DNA of 64,000 nucleotides from an uncultured Eubacterium sp. (GCA_947089855.1 CAMUML010000011.1:1-64000); one strand, 5' to 3'. Counted from the stretch's first letter, positions 43,181 through 54,233 are shown. Notes: generated from the sequence alone by a model not told the origin. Numbers and translations are program-made.

Positions 43181-44251
43181 ATGAATGCTGTGGATTTTAT
43201 AAAGGATAAACTATTGTTATTGCTGCTGCACGCTGTCTGTATGATCGCTTTGGCAGCTTTTTTGCGGTTGACAAATTATCCGGATTATTATATATGCCTG
43301 ATCGGTATCTGCTGGGCGCTGGCCGTTTCTTTGTGGTTTTTGGCCGAGTATTTGGCACGGAAAAAGTATTTTAGCCAGTCCAGGCAGATATTGGACAGCC
43401 TGGACAAGAAATACCTGTTGGGCGGGCTGCTGCCGCATTCATTCCGGCTGGAGGACCAGCTGTATCAGGATATGATCAGAAGGTCTAACAAATCGGTGAT
43501 TGAACGGATCCATGAGATCGAAGAACAGCAGAAGGATTACCGGGAATATATTGAAAGCTGGGTACACGAAATGAAAGCCCCGATTACGAGCGTATGCCTC
43601 AGTTGTGAAAAGGGGAAAGATATGCGTACCCGCCGTATCAGCCAGCAGATGCAGAAAATAGAAAATTATGTAGATATGGCGTTATATTATGCCCGTTCGG
43701 ACGCGGTATACAAAGATTATATGATAAAAAAGGCTTGCCTGCAAAAGACAGCAGAAGAAGTGGTTTGTAAAAATAAATATTACCTGATCCAAAATGGCGT
43801 ACAGGTACAAGTGGACTGTATGGATTCTGTGTATACCGATGTAAAATGGATCGCGTTTATTTTAAACCAGCTAGTGCTGAATGCGGTAAAATATAAAAGC
43901 GGTAGCCATCCGCACTTATGGATTTATACGGAAAAATGGGAAGGCGGCGTGCGTTTGTCTGTGCTGGATAATGGAATAGGCATTGAGGACGATGAAAAGG
44001 AACGGATTTTTGAAAAAGGGTTCACTGGTCGCAATGGGAGGAAATATAAGCAGGCCACTGGGATGGGGCTTTATTTATGTAAAAAATTGTGCTTGAAGCT
44101 GGGCATTCATATTTATGCAAGGCCAGGCAAGGAAGCGGATAGGTGCCATGGTAACGGCAATCTGGACGGCATCCCATTTCAAGGGGATTTTACTGGCACA
44201 GAAATGATATTGGAGTTTCCCGTCAGCCGTTATCAGATCCGCAGCCATTAA
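43181..44251 (+). CDS. sensor histidine kinase, intramembrane-sensing (BceS-like)
   Basis: 356 residues. Two membrane segments (about 10-29 and 38-57) with almost no extracellular loop, the hallmark of BceS-type kinases that sense through their transporter. Then the H box ESWVHEMKAPIT (H129), N box LNQLVLNAVKY and G boxes VLDNGIGI and ATGMGLYLCK. Follows the regulator by 19 bp. Confidence 0.92.
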   Translation: MNAVDFIKDKLLLLLLHAVCMIALAAFLRLTNYPDYYICLIGICWALAVSLWFLAEYLARKKYFSQSRQILDSLDKKYLLGGLLPHSFRLEDQLYQDMIRRSNKSVIERIHEIEEQQKDYREYIESWVHEMKAPITSVCLSCEKGKDMRTRRISQQMQKIENYVDMALYYARSDAVYKDYMIKKACLQKTAEEVVCKNKYYLIQNGVQVQVDCMDSVYTDVKWIAFILNQLVLNAVKYKSGSHPHLWIYTEKWEGGVRLSVLDNGIGIEDDEKERIFEKGFTGRNGRKYKQATGMGLYLCKKLCLKLGIHIYARPGKEADRCHGNGNLDGIPFQGDFTGTEMILEFPVSRYQIRSH

Positions 44252-44286
44252 GGCCTGGGGTGTGTTTTTTTGACAGGTATGGCAAT

Positions 44287-44335
44287 CCAGGCGCCGCACC
44301 GCAAGGCGATTACCGGCTTGTGGTGCGGCGCCTGG
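44287..44335. terminator. strong convergent hairpin between kinase and chemoreceptor genes
   Basis: CCAGGCGCCGCACC (44287-44300) and its exact complement (44322-44335) form a 14-bp GC-rich stem with a 21-base loop. It lies between two converging genes and could stop transcripts from both sides, though the T runs are short. Confidence 0.6.
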
Positions 44336-44422
44336 GGCCAGTCTGTTATTTGTTTATGGATATAGTGTCCAAAGGCCAGCCTGGCCTGGCCATTTTTGCT
44401 GTGCATTTAATAGTAACAACAT

Positions 44423-46438
44423 TTAATATTCAAATTTCCCCGCAGCAGCCGATAGCTGTTCTGCCAGCTGTGACAGCATGACGGATGCTTGGCTGGTGTC
44501 CTGCATGGCATGTGAACAGCCTTTAATGTTATCTTGGATTTCCATCGTATTGTTTAATGATGTATTCGTAGTTTCTTCTACATTTGTAATGGCGGAATCT
44601 GCATTTTGGACTGCAGTGCGCACATCGTTGACCATATCCAAGATCAGTTCCGACATGTTGGAAATATCGTCGGAGTCTTCGTAATAGTCTTGGCCTGTCT
44701 TCAAATACCCGTTTAATTGCGGCTGTATTTTTTCGTCTATAAAATTTAACAATGCCTGGCCGTTTTCAGATAGTTCGGCAAATGCATCTTCTACTTTTTC
44801 AACGGTATCCTGGATGGAATGGATACTTTTGGCAGTTTCTTCCGCGAGTTTCCCGACTTCCCCTGCAACGACGGCAAAGCCTTTGCCCATTTCCCCAGCG
44901 CGCGCAGCTTCTATGGAAGCATTGAGGGCAAGCAGGTTTGTCTGGCTTGAAATATCTGCGATCACATTTGTAAGGGTCCGGATTTCTTCTACGACTCTTC
45001 CAGCTTCTAAACTGTGTTTTATTTTTTCCTGCTGTATTTTATAGATTTCCTGGCTTTCGGCAATCGCGCTCTTTGCCTGCTGCTGTACGCCAAATGCTTT
45101 TTCTTTGTATTTGTCGGCATGGCTGCTTTGTTCGGCTGCTTTTGCTGCCAGTACTTCCATATTCCCGTTTATTTTTTCAATAAAGCTGTTTAGGTTTTGT
45201 ACCGATTCCAAGTTTTGGCCGCTGCCGTCTACAACGATGTCTGTAGAAGAGCCGATGGTCTCTATCCGGGATGAAATTTCCTGTGTAGAAGCGCATAATT
45301 GTTCGCTGGAGGCGCTTACATCGGAGGCATGGTCGATAATAGCGGTAATACATTCCTGCATCTGTCCGGTCGCATAGTCAAGGTCATGGCAGGCGGCGCC
45401 AAATTCGTCGTGCCTCCTGGAATGGATACGGTGGGCCAGGTTGCCGTCTGCCAGCTGTGCCGCATGGTTACGGATTTCCAACAGCGGGCGCCGGAAAGTG
45501 GCTGCAATAAAGGCTGCGATAAAAGCACCGGCAACTAACGCCACCAACGTAGCGATGATTAGGCTGCTGCGCAGGGCACTTATGTCGTGCAGGGCTTCCT
45601 GCTCTGGATAAGCGAGGGCCAGCGACCAGGTAGAGCTATCAATTGGCGCATAGGCACACAAATAGTCCGTGCCTTCATAGGAATAAGAAGCGGTGCCGCT
45701 TTCCCCATTTTTCATGCTGGTTTGTACGTCCAGGTAGTCTTCATAGCCGGCCTGGCCTTGGTAAAGTTCCAAATCGTTTTGGAAATTTTGTACCATTTCC
45801 AGGTTGCGGTCGGCAATCCGTGTGCCGTTAGCGTCAATGGCATATGCATATCCGCTTTCGCCTACCTGGATGTTTGTTACAATATCGTTAAATTGTGCGG
45901 CAGTGATTACGCCGCCCAGCGCGCCGACGATGCTGCCGCTTTCATTGATGACCGGCGCCGTAATAATCATGATCATAGCATTGTCGGCTTCACTTGGGAC
46001 AGGGGCGGTTATGTAGGTTTCCCCTTCCATTGCGGCCAGGAAATTTGCACGTTCCGAGAGGTTAAAGACCTCTGAGCCTGGCAGGCGGGTATCCCCGTTT
46101 GTGTCTGAAATTTGAATCCGCTCAAAGCCTAGGCGTTCAGTTTCAGCTACGATGACAGGTTCCTGTCTGGTCCAGTCCATGCTGGTAATAGCTTCCTGCC
46201 TAGCCAGTGTTTCAATCTGTGTCCTGCGCACTTCCAAAAGGCCGCTTAAAATGTCCGCATTTTCCAATGCACGGTGTTCCAGGCTGTTAACTGCTTCGGT
46301 CCGGATGATACGGGTGCTTTGCCGGTAGGCAAGTGCCGTCAGGGCACTGCATACAATTATAAGCAGCACAAATACCTCCAGTGTTAGTTTCAAGCCAATA
46401 CTGATCAGCGTCCCCTGTTTTTTTGTTGTTTTCTTCAT
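44423..46438 (-). CDS. methyl-accepting chemotaxis protein with dCache sensor
   Basis: 671 residues: membrane segment near 17-38, an extracellular dCache_1-like sensor (about 45-290; [36 protein letters not shown]), a second membrane segment (about 295-317), HAMP, and a cytoplasmic signalling domain with the hairpin [43 protein letters not shown]. Two cytoplasmic-type methylation helices flank it. AGGAGAGG fits ATG 46438; the frame runs 51 codons further but without a ribosome site. Ligand unknown; motility genes are not in the window. Confidence 0.93.
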   Translation of the reverse strand: MKKTTKKQGTLISIGLKLTLEVFVLLIIVCSALTALAYRQSTRIIRTEAVNSLEHRALENADILSGLLEVRRTQIETLARQEAITSMDWTRQEPVIVAETERLGFERIQISDTNGDTRLPGSEVFNLSERANFLAAMEGETYITAPVPSEADNAMIMIITAPVINESGSIVGALGGVITAAQFNDIVTNIQVGESGYAYAIDANGTRIADRNLEMVQNFQNDLELYQGQAGYEDYLDVQTSMKNGESGTASYSYEGTDYLCAYAPIDSSTWSLALAYPEQEALHDISALRSSLIIATLVALVAGAFIAAFIAATFRRPLLEIRNHAAQLADGNLAHRIHSRRHDEFGAACHDLDYATGQMQECITAIIDHASDVSASSEQLCASTQEISSRIETIGSSTDIVVDGSGQNLESVQNLNSFIEKINGNMEVLAAKAAEQSSHADKYKEKAFGVQQQAKSAIAESQEIYKIQQEKIKHSLEAGRVVEEIRTLTNVIADISSQTNLLALNASIEAARAGEMGKGFAVVAGEVGKLAEETAKSIHSIQDTVEKVEDAFAELSENGQALLNFIDEKIQPQLNGYLKTGQDYYEDSDDISNMSELILDMVNDVRTAVQNADSAITNVEETTNTSLNNTMEIQDNIKGCSHAMQDTSQASVMLSQLAEQLSAAAGKFEY

Positions 46439-46987
46439 TTTTCCTCTCCTGTTTCTGCCAAAATTTTTTGTTTTGGGTATGGAAGATAGCTGTTTCCCGC
46501 AAAACAGTACAGTGTTTATTTTAATCTGGTAGTATTCTACTCTATATTGGGGATTTTTGCAATCATTTCCCCTGCATTTGATTTGATCCACAAGTCTAAA
46601 AACAGGTAATTGTGCACAATAATTTAGATTTTACACGCTGTTGGAAATTCACATATTTATAGAAGAAACAATTATAAACACGCCATTTTCTGCAAAGTAT
46701 TTGTGCAAAATCACAAATATGGGTCAAGTTAATAGGCTATCGTATAGGGAGTGATGCGGCGTCCGGGAGGCCACAATGTAACACCCTATCTGAACGGCTA
46801 CGCTTAAGTAAATGACACTGGTTCAAGGGTTATCTAAACCGGTTACATTCTTTCAAAAACGTAAGCAAAATGTATCCAAACTTCATACCATTCCAGACAG
46901 GTATCTGCTATAGTATTACCAGCCAGGTTATAGCAGGGCAATGATTGCTTGCGCCTGGCACAAAAATAACAGGAGGTATGATATTGT
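46439..46987. other. 549-bp intergenic region between chemoreceptor and ABC genes
   Basis: No gene is supported here. Visible structure: perfect palindrome ATTGTGCACAAT at 46609-46620; an interrupted palindrome TATTTGTG-N6-CACAAATA at 46698-46719; the 21-base stretch from 46753 (GATGCGGCGTCCGGGAGGCC plus A) that nearly repeats 17826-17845; and a possible -10 box TATAGT at 46909-46914 without a good -35, as expected for an activator-dependent (BceR-type) promoter of the ABC genes. Confidence 0.5.
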
Positions 46988-47749
46988 ATGGAAGGGGACA
47001 TCCGTGTATGCGATGTGGAAAAATACTACGGAAACAGTGATCATGTCACGAAAGCTGTAGACCGGGTAACGTTTACCGTAACGAAGGGGGAGTTCGTCGG
47101 TGTTATGGGGGCTTCCGGATCTGGAAAGACGACGCTTTTAAATATGCTTGCAACGATCGACCGGGTAACGGCCGGCCATATTTACTATGGGGATGTAGAT
47201 ATTACAGAACTGCCGGAAGAGAAACTTTCAGATTTCCGCAGGGACCATCTTGGCTTTGTGTTTCAGGAGTATAACCTTTTGGACACATTGACGATAGAAG
47301 AAAACATCCTATTGGCCTTGGCCCTGCATGGGCTGGGGAAACAGGAAATACAAAACCGGTGCGGGCAGATGCTGTCCCTTTTGGACATCCAGGAGGTAAA
47401 AGGGCAGTTCCCATACCAGGTATCCGGTGGGCAAAAGCAACGGTGTGCTTGCGCCCGGGCTTTGGTAAACCGGCCCAAACTGCTTTTGGCGGATGAACCG
47501 ACTGGGGCTTTGGATTCCAAAGCAGCGCAGACGCTTTTAGAGACATTTCTGGATTTAAACCAAAAGCTGCAGGCAACGATCTTTATGGTAACACATGATG
47601 CTTTTTCCGCCAGCTATTGCCAGCGTATTTTATTTTTAAAGGATGGGAAGATTTTTCATGAACTGCGCCGCGGGCAGAAAAGCAGGCGGGTATTTTTAAA
47701 TGAAATTTTGGATGTGCTGTCATTAACGGGAGGTGGGAAGGGCATATGA
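46988..47749 (+). CDS. ABC transporter ATP-binding protein (BceA-like)
   Basis: 253 residues. Walker A GASGSGKTT (41-49), signature VSGGQKQR (from 145), Walker B LLLADEPTGALD and the switch His in VTHD. The LNMLATIDRVTAGHIYY segment is typical of the MacB/BceA branch. Powers the FtsX-type permease whose start codon overlaps its stop by four bases. AGGAGG lies about 12 bases before the ATG. Confidence 0.94.
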   Translation: MEGDIRVCDVEKYYGNSDHVTKAVDRVTFTVTKGEFVGVMGASGSGKTTLLNMLATIDRVTAGHIYYGDVDITELPEEKLSDFRRDHLGFVFQEYNLLDTLTIEENILLALALHGLGKQEIQNRCGQMLSLLDIQEVKGQFPYQVSGGQKQRCACARALVNRPKLLLADEPTGALDSKAAQTLLETFLDLNQKLQATIFMVTHDAFSASYCQRILFLKDGKIFHELRRGQKSRRVFLNEILDVLSLTGGGKGI

Positions 47750-49821
47750 AAACGGTATTTTCGACATTGGCGCTGCGTAACGTCAAGCGGTCTGCAAAAG
47801 ATTATATCGTTTATTTTTTGACGATGATGCTGGTAACGGCGATTATGTCTGCTTTCCATTCCCTGCTGTTTTCCGAGGATGTCCAAAAGCTGTCCCAAAT
47901 GGCCCTGCTGATGCCAGTGACGATCGGGCTTGCAACGTTTTTTATCGTATGGATCAACGCGTGGCTGATTTCTTATATGGTGCAGTTTATGTTGGAAAAA
48001 AGGGCTAGGGAATTTGGCGTCTACCTGCTGCTCGGTATGCCAAAACGCAGGATCGTATGGCTATATATGCGGGAGAACCTGATGCTCGGCGCAGGGGCGT
48101 TTGCGGCAGGGGCTGTCTTTGGGCTGTTGCTGCAGCAGATCCTGCTGGCGGTATTTTATGGTATCGTCCAGATGGAATACCAAATCCGGCTGGAATGGAA
48201 GCTGGAGAACCTGCTTTTGACGGCGGGCTGCTATAGTGGCTGTTACCTGCTGGCGCTGCTGCGGTGCAGGCGGAAGTTAAAGAAAATGAATATCCATGCC
48301 CTAATGGAGAGCCAGCGTAAAAATGAAGAGGTCAAAGAACGGCATGAACAGGCAAAGCAGTGGCTATTGCCGCTTTCCCTGCTGCTTTTTGCAGCGTGCG
48401 GCCTTTTTTTGTTTTGCTATCACGGATGGGGGACGGGGACAGTGATAGGGTTTATCATTGGGCTGGTGCTGTCTATCTACTTATTTTACAGTGGGTTTGC
48501 AGCATGGATCATCTGTTATATCAGGCGCCACGGCAGCAGGATCTATCAGGGCCAGAACTTGTTTTTGCTGCGGCAGTTTTCTTCTAAAGTCCGCTCGATG
48601 CGGTTTACCATGGGTACCTTGACCTCGCTGTTTGCGCTGGCGATGCTTGGGTGTGCGGTTGCCTTGATGTTTCACGGTTTTCAAAATCAGGTGCTGGAGC
48701 AAAAGTGGCCGTTTGATGTCCAGATATATGACAGGCGGCCAGATGCCCAATTTGAAAAAGAACTGGCTGTACTGCAAAAAGAAACGGATGTGGCACAGTC
48801 ATACCGCTATTGCATTTACCAAAATGGGACGCAGCAGGTGAATGCATGGCTGTATACCCATTTAAAGGAATTTGGCAGGGAGTATCAAAAAGCGGATGGG
48901 ACGGTGGATTGGAAAAAAGCGGGTGAAAGCTTTTCCTATTATAAGTACGATACTTATATGCTGCTGTCCGATTATAACCACTTAAGGGGGATGGTTGGGC
49001 TTGACCCGGTCAAGTTGGGCAGCCAGGAGTATGCGCTGCATATCAAAAGGCGTGTCTGGATGCAGGCCGGTGATTTTTCGGGGGATTTGGAAATCCAAAG
49101 CCAGGATGGGAAGGGCAGGCGCAAGCTTCGGGGCATTTATACAGAGCCGTTTTCCCAGGATGGGCATAACGGAGCAGACTACCTGATCATTGTGCCCGAT
49201 ACGGCGGCTGCTAAAATGGAGCCTTATTATGCCGAACTGGCTGTGCAGTTAAAGCAGCGTGCGCCAGGGGGCTTACAAAATAAGCTGGAACGTATCCTGC
49301 CGGATGGATATTCGATGGATGCGAGCGGCCATCTGTATTCGGAAGAAGACAGTATGTGCATTGGGTCGGACAGCATTGTGTCTATGGCCTATAAAATAGT
49401 GGTCAGGGATAACCTGGTGCCGGAGGTGAAGGTGCTGCTTACGTCCATTACGTTTCCGCTTGTCTATATCGGGCTGGTATTTGTATGTGTGGCTTTAACG
49501 GTACTTTCTGTACAGCAGTTAAGCGATTCGGCAAAATATAAGTTCCGCTACCGGGTGCTGTATCAGATTGGGCTTGGAAAGAAAGATATTTCCCGTGTTG
49601 TTTTTTGGCAGCTTGCGGTATTCTATCTGTGCCCGGCGGCGTTTGCAGCGGGTTTAAGCGGACTGGTGGCTGTGTTTGCGGGGTGGAAGTTCAACTTTTA
49701 TACGGGTACGCAGACCGCAGCCGCAGGGTATTTTGCGGGGACACTGTTGTTTTTCTTTGTGGTTTATGCGTTTTATTTCATCGTAGCTTATGTGGGGTTT
49801 AAGCGGAATGTGGAAGCGTAG
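47746..49821 (+). CDS. FtsX-type ABC permease (BceB-like)
   Basis: 691 residues, about ten membrane segments and a large extracellular domain of about 210 residues (roughly 310-550) between the seventh and eighth, the architecture of BceB transporters that detoxify peptide antibiotics and signal to the BceS kinase. LEKRAREFGVYLLLGMPKRRI near 85-105 is the usual FtsX-family motif. Overlaps the ATPase gene (ATGA). Confidence 0.9.
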   Translation: MKTVFSTLALRNVKRSAKDYIVYFLTMMLVTAIMSAFHSLLFSEDVQKLSQMALLMPVTIGLATFFIVWINAWLISYMVQFMLEKRAREFGVYLLLGMPKRRIVWLYMRENLMLGAGAFAAGAVFGLLLQQILLAVFYGIVQMEYQIRLEWKLENLLLTAGCYSGCYLLALLRCRRKLKKMNIHALMESQRKNEEVKERHEQAKQWLLPLSLLLFAACGLFLFCYHGWGTGTVIGFIIGLVLSIYLFYSGFAAWIICYIRRHGSRIYQGQNLFLLRQFSSKVRSMRFTMGTLTSLFALAMLGCAVALMFHGFQNQVLEQKWPFDVQIYDRRPDAQFEKELAVLQKETDVAQSYRYCIYQNGTQQVNAWLYTHLKEFGREYQKADGTVDWKKAGESFSYYKYDTYMLLSDYNHLRGMVGLDPVKLGSQEYALHIKRRVWMQAGDFSGDLEIQSQDGKGRRKLRGIYTEPFSQDGHNGADYLIIVPDTAAAKMEPYYAELAVQLKQRAPGGLQNKLERILPDGYSMDASGHLYSEEDSMCIGSDSIVSMAYKIVVRDNLVPEVKVLLTSITFPLVYIGLVFVCVALTVLSVQQLSDSAKYKFRYRVLYQIGLGKKDISRVVFWQLAVFYLCPAAFAAGLSGLVAVFAGWKFNFYTGTQTAAAGYFAGTLLFFFVVYAFYFIVAYVGFKRNVEA

Positions 49822-49827
49822 GGGGCT

Positions 49828-50115
49828 TTATCCGCCGCTTTCGGAAGAATGGCCCCACCGGTCTGGTATACCGGGGCAGCCCCTGATACGTATTGCTGCG
49901 CGCATTTCTACAAAGCACCCGCAGATACGGCACATACCGTTTAACAGCTTGCTGCATGATTTACATGCAGCAAGCCGTTTTTCATATTCCTGTGGGGGTG
50001 TTTTGTCTTCTTCCGGTAGAAGGCGGATATATTCATACATATTTTGGAAGTATGCTGCCTGGTTTGTTTCCCGTATCAGGCATTGCCGGCAATACCGCTG
50101 GTGTTTTTCTTCCAT
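49828..50115 (-). CDS. small cysteine-rich protein of the DUF6171 type
   Basis: 95 residues with paired cysteines CRQC, CKSC and CRICGC plus a final GCPG, arranged like a zinc-binding or redox protein. GGAGGAGG precedes the ATG at 50115. Placed just downstream of the GH51 gene on the same strand, convergent with the permease gene. Function unknown. Confidence 0.75.
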   Translation of the reverse strand: MEEKHQRYCRQCLIRETNQAAYFQNMYEYIRLLPEEDKTPPQEYEKRLAACKSCSKLLNGMCRICGCFVEMRAAIRIRGCPGIPDRWGHSSESGG

Positions 50116-50156
50116 TATGATACCGCCTCCTCCTTTGGGCTGACAGGGCCGTTGCC

Positions 50157-51686
50157 CTATGCCATTTCTACGGCCAGATGTACGGCACTGCATGCAGGTA
50201 CGGTAAATTTCAGGCCTTGTTTCGTAATTTCTATGGTATCAAATGCCTTTACGGTTACCTGGCTGGGATCTTCAAATGTATTTTTCGCGTGCATTTCACC
50301 GGCTACCATTTCACCGGTTACAGCCGATGCGCTGACATCCAGGAAGGCATCAATAGCTGCGGGCTGATCCAGGGATAGGTTGGTAACCGTAATATGCAGC
50401 CGTCCGTCTGTGCCGATGGATGCTGATTCTGTCAGGTTTGGCACAGGATAATCTTTGGTGCCGGTTTGGGTGGTTTCTATTTGGCTGTCTACTAATTGCG
50501 CACCCTGGTGATGTTTGTAGAGGTCGAAAATATGGTAGGTTGGCGTTTTTACCATTTTATCGCCTTCGGTGAAAATAACAGCCTGCAGCACGTTAACGAT
50601 CTGCGCAAGGTTTGCCATCCGTACCCGGTCGGCGTGCTTGTTAAAGATATTTAGCGTAATCCCGGCTACGAGCGCATCCCGCATCGTGTTTTGCTGGTAT
50701 AAAAAGCCTGGGTTTGTGCCTGGTTCTACGGTATACCAGGTTCCCCATTCATCGACTACCAGTGCGATTTCTTTCTCTGGGTCGTATACGTCCATAATGG
50801 CGCTGTGTTTTTGGATCAATTCTTCCATATAGAGCGCTTTGGAAAGGGTTTTGTACCATACGCCGGCATCAAATTCGGTAGCGCTGCCTTTGCGTTCCCA
50901 GCCTTCCGGATGTACGTAGTAATGCAGGGACAGCCCGTCCATAAATCCATGCGATCCTTTCGGAGAGTGGCAAAAACAGGTGTCTAATACGGTTTTTGTC
51001 CATTCGTAGTCGTCGACATTTGGGCCGCAGCAGATCTTGCGGATGGATGGGGTGTGGTGTTCTAACGGTTGCATTGGTTTTTGGGAATAGTCGCGTACAT
51101 AGGTCTGGTAGCGGCGGTATTCATTGGCATAGTATTCGGGTGTCATATTGCCGCCGCAGCCCCAGTTTTCGTTTCCTACGCCAAAATAATCGACCTTCCA
51201 CGGTTCTTCATGGCCGTTTTGCCTGCGCAGGCCGGCCATTGGGGAAACGCCGGAAAAGGTCATATATTCGACCCATTCAGACATTTCACGTACTGTCCCG
51301 CTGCCAAGGTTGCCGTTGACGTAAGTTTTGCAGCCAAGCTGGCGGCAGAGTTCAAAATATTCATGGGTTCCAAAGCTGTTGTCTTCTACAACGCCGCCCC
51401 AATGGGTATTGACAATGGTTTTGCGGTTTTCTTTTGGGCCGATGCCGTCTTTCCAGTGGTATTCGTCTGCAAAGCAGCCGCCTGGCCAGCGCAGTACGGG
51501 TACTTTGATTGCTTTCAATGCGTCTACGACGTCCTTGCGCATTCCATTGACCTGCTCTATGGGGGAATCTTCCCCTACATAGATGCCTTCATAAATACAG
51601 CGGCCAAGATGTTCGGAAAAATGCCCGTAGATTTCTTCTGAGATTTTGGCCAATTTTTTTTCGGTGTTAATTTTTAATTTTGCCAT
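50157..51686 (-). CDS. abfA: alpha-L-arabinofuranosidase, GH51
   Basis: 509 residues, cytoplasmic (no signal). Removes terminal alpha-L-arabinofuranosyl units from imported arabino-oligosaccharides. [19 protein letters not shown] is the GH51 fingerprint; the acid/base is E173 in GVGNENWG and the nucleophile E313 in VVDEWGTWY. The frame is open for 40 codons upstream, but GGAGG fits the ATG at 51686. Last large gene of the regulator-GH43-GH51 unit. Confidence 0.95.
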   Translation of the reverse strand: MAKLKINTEKKLAKISEEIYGHFSEHLGRCIYEGIYVGEDSPIEQVNGMRKDVVDALKAIKVPVLRWPGGCFADEYHWKDGIGPKENRKTIVNTHWGGVVEDNSFGTHEYFELCRQLGCKTYVNGNLGSGTVREMSEWVEYMTFSGVSPMAGLRRQNGHEEPWKVDYFGVGNENWGCGGNMTPEYYANEYRRYQTYVRDYSQKPMQPLEHHTPSIRKICCGPNVDDYEWTKTVLDTCFCHSPKGSHGFMDGLSLHYYVHPEGWERKGSATEFDAGVWYKTLSKALYMEELIQKHSAIMDVYDPEKEIALVVDEWGTWYTVEPGTNPGFLYQQNTMRDALVAGITLNIFNKHADRVRMANLAQIVNVLQAVIFTEGDKMVKTPTYHIFDLYKHHQGAQLVDSQIETTQTGTKDYPVPNLTESASIGTDGRLHITVTNLSLDQPAAIDAFLDVSASAVTGEMVAGEMHAKNTFEDPSQVTVKAFDTIEITKQGLKFTVPACSAVHLAVEMA

Positions 51687-51765
51687 TGTTTCCTCCAAAA
51701 TTGATTTGTTTGGTAGCTGTTTGTCCGGATATGGTGAAAAAGGCAGTATGTATGATAAGTGGCGG

Positions 51766-53226
51766 CTACTCTGCGATAGCGTTGGTTCCGCTGCCCCATA
51801 TGGCAATTCCAGTTTCCTTTTGCAAAGCGGTAAACGCCCATACGTATTTTTTGCCGTCTTCGTCCCATTGTTTTAATATGGTTCCATGATACGTTGCTTC
51901 CCCAATGGACAGGTCCAGGCTGTTTTCGTCTTTGATTGCCCAGGTGCCCGTTTGGCCGCCGCTTACTTTACCGTCTTTTGAAAGTTCGATGGAAACGGAT
52001 TCCTGCATCGTTGGGGAAATATCGCGGCCATGGCTGATTAGTTTGTAGTTGCCTGCGCAATCTTGCATGGTAGCGTTTTCCAGTGTTTCTCCGGTATAGC
52101 GGTAGGGTGCTACGACAGGCCATCCATCTTCATTAAAAAACATCTGGTGTACACGGACCTGGTGTTCTTCGCCGCTTCCTTCAAAACGGGTATGGTAGAT
52201 CAGGAAATATTTTCCGGTGCTTTCTTGGTATAGGCAGGAGTTATGCCCTGGGGACAGGTAACCCTTGCGGTTTTCTCCGTCTTCCCCCTCCATATGGAGG
52301 AATTTGTAGCACCCCATAAGCTTGGTGCCATAAAGGGCGGCAGATGTATCACTAAAAGTGCTGCCTGCAGGGCCTTTGCATTCGGCCATGTCCTGGCCCA
52401 TGGAATCTTCGTAAGGGCCATCCGGCGTTTTGGAGCGGCATACCCGGATGTTATAGCCGCCATCGGAGTCAAGGCCGCCAAAAGACAGGAATAAGTAGTA
52501 ATAGGCGGTATCCGGGTTATAGATTACGTAAGGGGCTTCAATACGCAGATGGTTTCCGCCCAGCAGTTTTTTTCCATAGCCTGGTTCTAAGAAAAGGCCA
52601 GTAACAGGGTCCAGTTCTTTCGCAAAGATGCCGCCGGAGTAGGAACCGTAGATCATCCATAGCCGTTCTTCCTGGTCGAAAAATACGGCTGGGTCGACGA
52701 CGTTTGGGTCGTCTGCAGACTGGTAGAGTTTCCCATTTTCGCTTGGCTGGCTAGCAGGCATGCCGGATTTTAAAAGGATGCCCTCGTTTTGGTAAGGGCC
52801 TTCGACCGAATCGGATACTGCCATGCCAAGGCAGGATAACGGGCTGCTCCCTTCACAGTTGCAGTAATACATATGGTATTTTCCGTCTTTTAACCGGATC
52901 ACGTCCGGGGCCCAAAAGGTATTGCTATGCGACCATTCAAAGGCTTCTTTCATTTGGGATAAAACATTTGGGATAACCTTGTTTTCGTTTTTTACGCCCT
53001 GGTTTACATACGTCCAGTTCATGAGGTCGTCCGTTTTGGCCACTGCCAGGTGCGAGCCAAAAATATAATAAGAGCCGTTGCCGGCGTCTACGATTGACGG
53101 GTCATGCACCGATACTTCCGCAAACGTTTTTTCTACGGCGGGGTCTGCTTTTAGTTTTGGCTGTTTTGCACAGCCAGAGAGCAGCAGTACGGACAGGCAG
53201 CTATAGAAATAGATCTTTTTTTTCAT
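51766..53226 (-). CDS. GH43 family lipoprotein, probable endo-arabinanase
   Basis: 486 residues. A lipoprotein signal peptide ends in LLLSGC (lipidated Cys19). The five-bladed propeller has the GH43 acidic residues: SVHDPSIVD (general base), DPAVFFD (pKa modulator) and [11 protein letters not shown] (general acid). YLSPGHNSC binds the His/Ca2+ site found in arabinanases. A C-terminal beta domain of about 120 residues follows. Would cut arabinan outside the cell for the ABC importer. GAGGG precedes the start. Confidence 0.9.
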   Translation of the reverse strand: MKKKIYFYSCLSVLLLSGCAKQPKLKADPAVEKTFAEVSVHDPSIVDAGNGSYYIFGSHLAVAKTDDLMNWTYVNQGVKNENKVIPNVLSQMKEAFEWSHSNTFWAPDVIRLKDGKYHMYYCNCEGSSPLSCLGMAVSDSVEGPYQNEGILLKSGMPASQPSENGKLYQSADDPNVVDPAVFFDQEERLWMIYGSYSGGIFAKELDPVTGLFLEPGYGKKLLGGNHLRIEAPYVIYNPDTAYYYLFLSFGGLDSDGGYNIRVCRSKTPDGPYEDSMGQDMAECKGPAGSTFSDTSAALYGTKLMGCYKFLHMEGEDGENRKGYLSPGHNSCLYQESTGKYFLIYHTRFEGSGEEHQVRVHQMFFNEDGWPVVAPYRYTGETLENATMQDCAGNYKLISHGRDISPTMQESVSIELSKDGKVSGGQTGTWAIKDENSLDLSIGEATYHGTILKQWDEDGKKYVWAFTALQKETGIAIWGSGTNAIAE

Positions 53227-53300
53227 CGTTTTTCCCTCATTTGCGGATTTGTACGTTTCGCCGTCAAAGGAAAAACAGGGGGCGCCCCTATGGCGCGCGG

Positions 53301-54233
53301 TTAGGATACGGCAATGGGGCTATAGGCGATGCGGGCTTGTATCGCCTGGCTGTAATTTCCGAATTTGCGGCCAAATATCGTAAGTCCGCCAACATTTTCC
53401 GCGTCCTGTGGGACTTCAAACCGGAACCGGATTGTACTTTTATAATCCAGCCCAAATTGTTTGATGCTGACATTGGAAATTTTCAGCCCGTCCACAAAGG
53501 TGCCTTTTTTATTGATAGTTATCATTTTTAATAAGCCATATTGGTTCCAGTTCGGCAGCCACCAGTCTGGCGTAAAGATGCCGCGGACATCCCCAAAATC
53601 GCCAGGGCTTGTCCACATGCCGATAGGTTCCCCATTTAAATAAAAATAAATGTCGGAAGGCCAGTCATTATTGGTACCAGGGGCTTCGGAACTGATTTCC
53701 AAAGACAGTGTGATCTGTTCGATCTGGACAGAAGGAGGCAGCAGGGTAGGGATCATGTATTCGACATACCCCTTTCCAAACCAGATAATTTGCGCATGTA
53801 CCCGGTCTGGATGTGCGAAATAGCGGGGGTCGTCGGCTTCCCCGATCAGGGACAATTCAGTAGCCAGCCCGCAGGTTGGGTACACATCATAATCCATATA
53901 TTGCCCGACTGGAATATCGGTAATAAATACGTTGCCGTCTTCTTCGGATTCATCGGAAACGACATCTACCAATATTTTATCCACGTCGACGCGGCAGACT
54001 TTTTGGTTGCCATGTCCGCTTCTGCGGTCAGGGAGTATTTTAACGACTCCGCTTTCTTCTAATTTCCGGATATGGCTGGTCAGTGCGCCGTTGGTTACGC
54101 CAATGGCACTGGCCAGTTCATTGATATTCATTTCTCTGTTTTCCAGCAGCAGTTTTACTATTTTAATCCGCAGTTCGGAACCGAGGGCCTTAAAAACCGG
54201 CAGGCCTTCTTCGAGATTTTTGATGTGCAGCAT
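53301..54233 (-). CDS. ArsR-type HTH regulator with large C-terminal sensor domain
   Basis: 310 residues. The N-terminal winged helix is ArsR-like (FKALGSELRIKIVKLLLENREMNINELASAIGVTNGALTSHIRKLEESGVVKI). ArsR proteins are usually about 100 residues; here a 200-residue beta-rich domain follows with many aromatic residues (WFGKGYVEYMIPTLLPP, DWPSDIYFYLNGEPIGMWTSPGDFGD, PDWWLPNW), looking like a sugar-binding jelly roll. Inferred to sense arabinose or an arabino-oligosaccharide. AGAGAGG fits ATG 54233. First gene of the GH43-GH51 unit. Confidence 0.82.
   Translation of the reverse strand: MLHIKNLEEGLPVFKALGSELRIKIVKLLLENREMNINELASAIGVTNGALTSHIRKLEESGVVKILPDRRSGHGNQKVCRVDVDKILVDVVSDESEEDGNVFITDIPVGQYMDYDVYPTCGLATELSLIGEADDPRYFAHPDRVHAQIIWFGKGYVEYMIPTLLPPSVQIEQITLSLEISSEAPGTNNDWPSDIYFYLNGEPIGMWTSPGDFGDVRGIFTPDWWLPNWNQYGLLKMITINKKGTFVDGLKISNVSIKQFGLDYKSTIRFRFEVPQDAENVGGLTIFGRKFGNYSQAIQARIAYSPIAVS

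Noticed and set aside
46609-46620. ATTGTGCACAAT as a CRP/FNR or catabolite site
   Set aside because: The palindrome is real but matches neither the CRP nor the cre consensus well, and its promoter context is unclear.
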